A DNA stretch of 64,000 nucleotides from Moniliophthora roreri (Eukaryota > Basidiomycota > Agaricomycetes > Agaricales > Marasmiaceae): NCBI GenBank assembly GCA_001466705.2, contig LATX02000078.1, positions 1,054,001 to 1,118,000 on the forward strand, in the 5' to 3' direction. The translations under genes were made by a program, and so were the position numbers. Under the pieces are notes generated by a model. The model made no database searches. It was given only the letters and a program-made list of their open reading frames with translations, and was not told the origin of the DNA. Within the stretch, counting starts at the first letter, position 1, and each line of letters opens with the position of its first letter. Shown here piece after piece: positions 59,404-64,000 of this stretch.

Positions 59404-60730
59404 TCAAGTGTCCATGCTTGTCGTTGGCTGTCCCATATGCAACCATTCTCCTTGAAATTGTGGCGAGTTTACCCTGTAACAGTATCTCAGTCCTTCAACT
59501 TCTCCAATAACAACCATAATCGCTGGTCTTGGCGGTGGTTCTCGTCGATCAGGACTCTCTGTCTCCATAGACCTCATCATCCCAGGCGAGATTGTCTGTA
59601 AGATTGTCATAAGCAGTTGGATTGTGGAAGGAATGGTTACACTTCGGAGCTCTTCGAGACCTTCATCGGTCATGGCAGTCACGAGATATATGTCCAGGTG
59701 CACGTTTGGTGCAGAGCGGGCAACTATACTGCCTGCAGTCAGTGGCGCAGTGTTTCTCCAGTCTGCACACAGGGCACAGAGTCGCTCGTACACCTCTTCC
59801 GTCTGTTCCATGGTACATGGTGTGGGACTCCTCGATCTGTCGATGGGTTGTATTTCTTCTGGTTCATCGTCGAGGTCTTCGTCGTCCCACACTGACCAGT
59901 GTTCTGGAGTCAGTTGGTTCATTGGTGGTGGAGAATTGGTTCGCATCATTGAACCGTTGTTCGTGGTAGGTGGAATGAGTAGAGGTGTTGGGGAAACTGG
60001 GCTGTTCGACTCTTGGTTCGGGTATAGGAGGAGGTGTTGGATGTGGGGAGGTGGTGGGGAATAGTCATGTTCATTCAGCTGTGTCAGAGATGGTTCTTGT
60101 TCTCAAATCATCGGTTCATCTGCTTGATGACTCAGAGGGGTAGACGAGTTCGTTCTGAGAATCGGTAATGGTGTCTGTAGTCTCTGTTGGATTGGAATGG
60201 ATGGTAGGGGGTGCAAGACGTAGTCTCTGTCTTGTCTGGAGAAGGCATTGGCCACGAGCGATGACAATTGCTCTTCGGAGTCTTCTTCGAGTTCACTGGA
60301 CCTTGTGGAAGAAGGTGGGTTCATTGGGATTGATGTCCTCACTATCTGGGAAAGGCTCGTCGTCATCTTTCGGAATTTCTACATGAACCAGTAAGTTCTT
60401 GACGTCTAAGATGGGCACTGGTACCGTTATTGGACCCATCAGTTGGATCGTGTCTTCGTCATTTGTCATGGCTTCAGCAAATGTCCCAGCTTGACAATCT
60501 AGTTGAGCCAGGGCTTCATTCATTCTACGGCAATGACCTCTAAGGAAGAGCAAACTGCCCCAGAAGGCCCGGAGTCTGTCATTATCTTGAACGGCAGCAG
60601 TGATTTGATTGTCGTAGTCTTCGGAGTTGATAAGGAAAAGGAGTTCTTTGCGTGACCCTGCCATGGATCCAGTGTGTGTTACTTCGTGTGAGAAGACTTG
60701 TTGAGAAGAGTAAGGGAGTTCGGAAGACAT
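59404..60730 (-). pseudogene. Gypsy-2 extra ORF after pol, Gag-like with zinc knuckles
   Basis: It starts 18 bases after the integrase stop with MSSELPYSSQQVFSHE and runs 145 codons to TGA at 60293, where Gypsy-1 has CGA (Arg). The downstream parts match Gypsy-1: SPPPPHIQHLLLYP, WSVWDDEDLDDEPEE. In the alternative frame CPVCRLEKHCATDC and CPLCTKRAPGHISRDC are kept. The first frame, open over the same bases, ends at 59404. About 75 bases across the knuckle region are identical to Gypsy-1, while the flanks differ by scattered changes. Confidence 0.7.
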
Positions 60731-60748
60731 GTTTGTTGGAATGAAGTT

Positions 60749-63700
60749 CTAGGGGAGGTTATGTCGGATTTTATATTCCAGATACAACTCCATTGAATGT
60801 TTAAGGGCACTCGGCCTTTTCCATTGATTATGGGACGAGTCATATCCTTTCCAAGACATGAGATAGTGGGTTGGTTTCTGGATTTTTCCTTTCTTCTTCC
60901 CTTTTGGTCGATGGCCTATGATTGCTTCGACTTCAAACTCTTCCTGTCCTTCTACGATGTCAGGTGGTGGTTCAAGAAAGTTCGGTCTGTGGATATTGTT
61001 TTCCTTAAATGGTGTAAGAAGGCCAGCATGGAAAACAGGGTGAATTCTCCACTGGAACAGGAGTTTCAACTTGTAGGTCACTGGCCCCATTACTTCCTCT
61101 ATCTCGAAGGGTCCTTCTCGTTTTGGCGACAGCTTCGGCGAAGGGTAACCAAGCGAGAGGTTTTTCCCTTCTAACCAAACTTTTTGTCCTTTTTCGAATC
61201 TGTCAAAATGCCTTCCATTCCTTTCCTTCATTCTTCTCGCAGAAATGTCCAAGAGCACTGAGGTTTCCTCTCTCAGCTTCTTGAGCTCCTCGATTCATTT
61301 CTCCACTGATGGAATCAGTGTTCTGTCGAACATGGTAGGTAATGGTTAGGGGTGATACCCCATTGTGAGGTAGAAAGGAGATTGTTTCGTTATGGAATGC
61401 ATCTGAGAGTTGTGTGCAAATTCTGCAAAGTGGAGGAGATCCTTCCATTTTGTTTGTTCTTTCGCACAGAAGAAACATAGATAGATTTCCACTTCTTGAT
61501 TGACTCTTTCAGTCTCTCTGTCTGTTTGAGGATGATAAGCGGTACTCAGCATTTGTTTTATCCCCAATATTCTTCCCATTTCAGTAAACACTTCTGCAGT
61601 GAATCGAGGGTCTCTATCCGAGATGATTTTGTCCAGTAATCCGAATCTCTTGTACACATGTTGGAAAAGAAGTTCGGCTGTCTCTGCTGCATCTAGTTTC
61701 TTTTTGCATGGGATGAAAATCACCCCCTTCGTAGCGGCGTGGTCCACCACAACTAAGATCAAATTGCATCCATCGACTTCTGGGAGATCTGTGATTAAGT
61801 CCATCGACTATTAAACCTTACCGTTGTGTAGAAACACCGGAGGTTATCCAACATTACCTTGACAAGTTGGATGTGTGTTGATCTTCATTTGTTGACATGC
61901 TGCACATCTGTCCACAAATGATTTTATGTATTTCGTCATTCCTGGCCACCAGTAGTTTCGTTGGATTTGATCAACAGTGTTCCACTGTCCTGGATGTCCA
62001 TGTGGTAACACTTCATGGATTGACTTTACAAGGTGTTTTCGCAATTTTGCATTGTTTGGAACATACGCTCTGTTTTTGTAATAGAGGATTCCATCTGTTG
62101 TCCTCCAGTCTTGCAAGGATGATTTGATCGGAGTGACTCCTTTCTCCAATAACGACTCTACTGTCATCTTGAAAAATTCGTCTGTCAGTAGTGCTTCTTT
62201 GAGCATGTCCTTCAGTTCCGTGTCGATTGTATTAATGAATAACTTATCAGGTAATACAACGATGTTCTCATTGTCTGTATCTTCATCCTCTACGAGATCC
62301 GATCTTCTTGACAAAGCGTCCGATTGTACCATCTTTGTTCCCGGTACGTGAATCAGTTGGAGTTCGAATTGAGAGATATAAAGGCTCCATTGGGCTTGTC
62401 TTCTATTTAACTTCTGTGCAGTTCTGAAGTAAGACAAGTTTTTGTGATCAGATAGAATTGTCACTGTGTGAGTGGAACCAAGCAAATAGTGTTCCCATGC
62501 TTTAAGGGCATTCACTATTGCTAAGAGCTCTCTGTTGTAGATCTCGTAATTCTGTTCTGTCTCCGTGAGGGCATGCAACAGATATCCACATGGGTGCAAT
62601 TCGTTGTCCGTGTCCTTTTGTCATAATACTGCCCCCGTAGCCCACTTCGATGCGTCAGCTTCAATGACGAAAGGTTGTGTGTCATCTGCCATTTTCAGGA
62701 TCGGTTGTTGGAGGAATTTTAACTTCATCACTTCGAAAGCTATTTGACATTGCTTTGTCCATTTGAACGGTACATTCTTCTTCGTCAAATCATGCAATGG
62801 TCGCGCGATTTCCACATATCTTCCTATAAATTTCTGATAGAAATTTGCGAATCCTAGGAAAGATCTCACACCTTTAACTGTGGTTGGCGGTTCCCAGTCT
62901 TTGATTCCCGCTAGTTTCGTCGGATCCATTTGGACATGTCCAGGAGTAATGACCAATCCTAAGAAGAGCGTTTTGACAACATCAAATTCGCATTTTTCTG
63001 GTTTGAGGTATAGATCATGTTCTTGTAATCGTTCCAGCACTTGTCTTGTTTGAAGTTGATGTGTTTGCCTATCATCCGAAAATATGAGGATGTCATCCAT
63101 GTATACCACGCACCATCCTTTATCGATGAAATCCTTCAAGATGTTGTTCATGAAGGCTTGGAAGGTGGCGGGTGAATTCGTTAGTCCAAAGAACATAACT
63201 GTGGGTTCAAAGAGTCCTCTCAGAGTCTTGAATGCCGCCTTCCATTGATCCCCATCTTTGATCCGGATGTTATTGTATCCATTTCGCAAGTCCAGTTTGG
63301 TAAAGACATGAGCCGTCTTTAATTTGTCAACAAGGTCAGTTACGAGAGGAAGAGGATATTGATTCTTTATTGTTCCGTTGTTAAGGTCCCTGTAGTCTTG
63401 GCATGGTTGAAGTGCTCCTGCTTCTTTCTTTGACACAAAGAAAAAAAGGGAAGCCATCGGAGATTTCGAAGGTTGAATATACCCTTTTCAAAGATTTTCA
63501 TCTAAGAACTTGTCTTGTTCGATTCGTTCTTTAGGTGAAAGGGAATAGACTTTACAATCCCGAGGTTTGAAATTGGGTTTCAAATCTATCACGTGATCAT
63601 AGGGTCTAGACGGTGGAAATCTTTCGGACTTTTTCTTCTCGAATCTGTCAGTGTAGTCTGATAGATAAGGAGGAATCAGTTCTTCTAAACTCTTCGATTT

Positions 63701-63757
63701 GACTTCGTGAGCTTGTGCCAATACCTGGGAACCCTTTGCAAGTGATTCTAAGTTCAA
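60749..63757 (-). pseudogene. Gypsy-2 pol: RT, RNase H, integrase, chromodomain (nearly intact)
   Basis: From the right: the pre-RT linker ([19 protein letters not shown]), RT (63457-62621) with YMDD at 63092-63103, RNase H (ETEQNYEIYNRELLAIVNAL), integrase Cys pair (CAACQQMK) and core (MDLITDLPE; ISDRDPRFTAEVF; ETERVNQEVE), then the basic region and chromodomain (YLMSWKGYDSSHNQW) to 60749. It is broken by TGA at 62621-62623 and 61295-61297, both CGA in Gypsy-1, by TAA after GYHP near 61350, by a one-base phase change near 63480, and by a 55-base patch at about 61806-61860 unrelated to Gypsy-1. The 5' side (protease, LTR) is missing; a related LTR abuts it near 63750. Confidence 0.9.
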
Positions 63758-64000
63758 GTTAGAGTTCGTTCAGAGATCCTTCAATTGGCTATGACACAAG
63801 TATGAATTAACCAGGTCAAGCTGAGGACTCAGAGTTCTAGCTTGAGCACTTAAATACGTTACAACCTGTCATGTAATCTACGTTATACAAACGTCCGATG
63901 ACTACAATGATATGGTAATAAATACCGACATAGTTGGGATATAGCTAAGCATTCTGATGGAAAAGGGAGCTGGAAAGGTGTAATAAGTCCGATGATAAAG
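63745..64000. mobile_element. Partial LTR of a third, related Gypsy element
   Basis: The stretch shares its plan with the Gypsy-1/2 LTR: TTCAAGTTAGAG, GTTGGCTA/ATTGGCTA, ACACAAGT, TTAACCAGGTCAAGCTGA, then further on GGGAGCTGGAAAGGTG and GTCCGATG. Similarity is clearly lower than between Gypsy-1 and Gypsy-2, so it is a sister family. It runs off the window. Its junction with the Gypsy-2 linker near 63745-63757 cannot be fixed exactly. Confidence 0.6.

Noticed and set aside
1..64000. tRNA, rRNA and snRNA genes
   Set aside because: No complete A/B-box pair with a foldable cloverleaf, and no rRNA-like block, could be found by eye; a covariance-model scan would be needed to exclude small ones.

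Overview
The window looks like a scaffold piece from a filamentous basidiomycete, probably an Agaricomycete. The reasons are intron-dense genes with 46-61 bp introns, an F-box/leucine-rich protein and a single-pass membrane protein of styles common in mushrooms, a secreted GH11 xylanase, a spliced Plavaka-type (CACTA-like) transposase, a Tad-like LINE and chromodomain Gypsy elements. This is inferred from gene style; no species marker was recognised.

Layout. 1-4340 is CpG-poor, probably old repeat-derived DNA. 4340-22440 is a CpG-normal gene island. It holds three miniature inverted-repeat elements (6233-7772), the 5' end of an RRM-protein gene (7896-8077), a GH11 xylanase (8915-9596), an unrecognised multi-exon gene (9762-11459, minus), an unresolved possible gene (11914-13160, minus), an F-box gene (14165-16102, minus) and a type I membrane protein (17364-18890, minus). 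22440-51502 is a strongly CpG-depleted repeat block. It contains two dispersed repeat families called D and E here, several MITEs, a 2.66 kb palindromic element ending in CACTG, and a broken LINE. 51503-64000 is a nest of younger elements: Gypsy-1 sits in the LINE, a Plavaka/CACTA DNA transposon sits in Gypsy-1, Gypsy-2 sits in the Plavaka gene, and an LTR of a third related Gypsy abuts Gypsy-2.

The host genes do not form a pathway. The xylanase would act outside the cell on plant xylan, the F-box protein in ubiquitin ligation and the membrane protein at the cell surface. The remainder records transposon invasion and decay: several reading frames are broken by CGA-to-TGA changes, as expected from mutation of methylated CpG.

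Assembly caution. Single N characters occur at 7895, 9023, 10462, 41310, 46011 and 56679. Four of them (7895, 10462, 41310, 46011) stand at junctions where 0.66-1.74 kb is repeated identically or nearly so on both sides. The repeated gene and LINE pieces there should be read as unmerged contig overlaps or alleles, not real tandem copies. An 868 bp tandem at 47995-49730 has no N and may be real.
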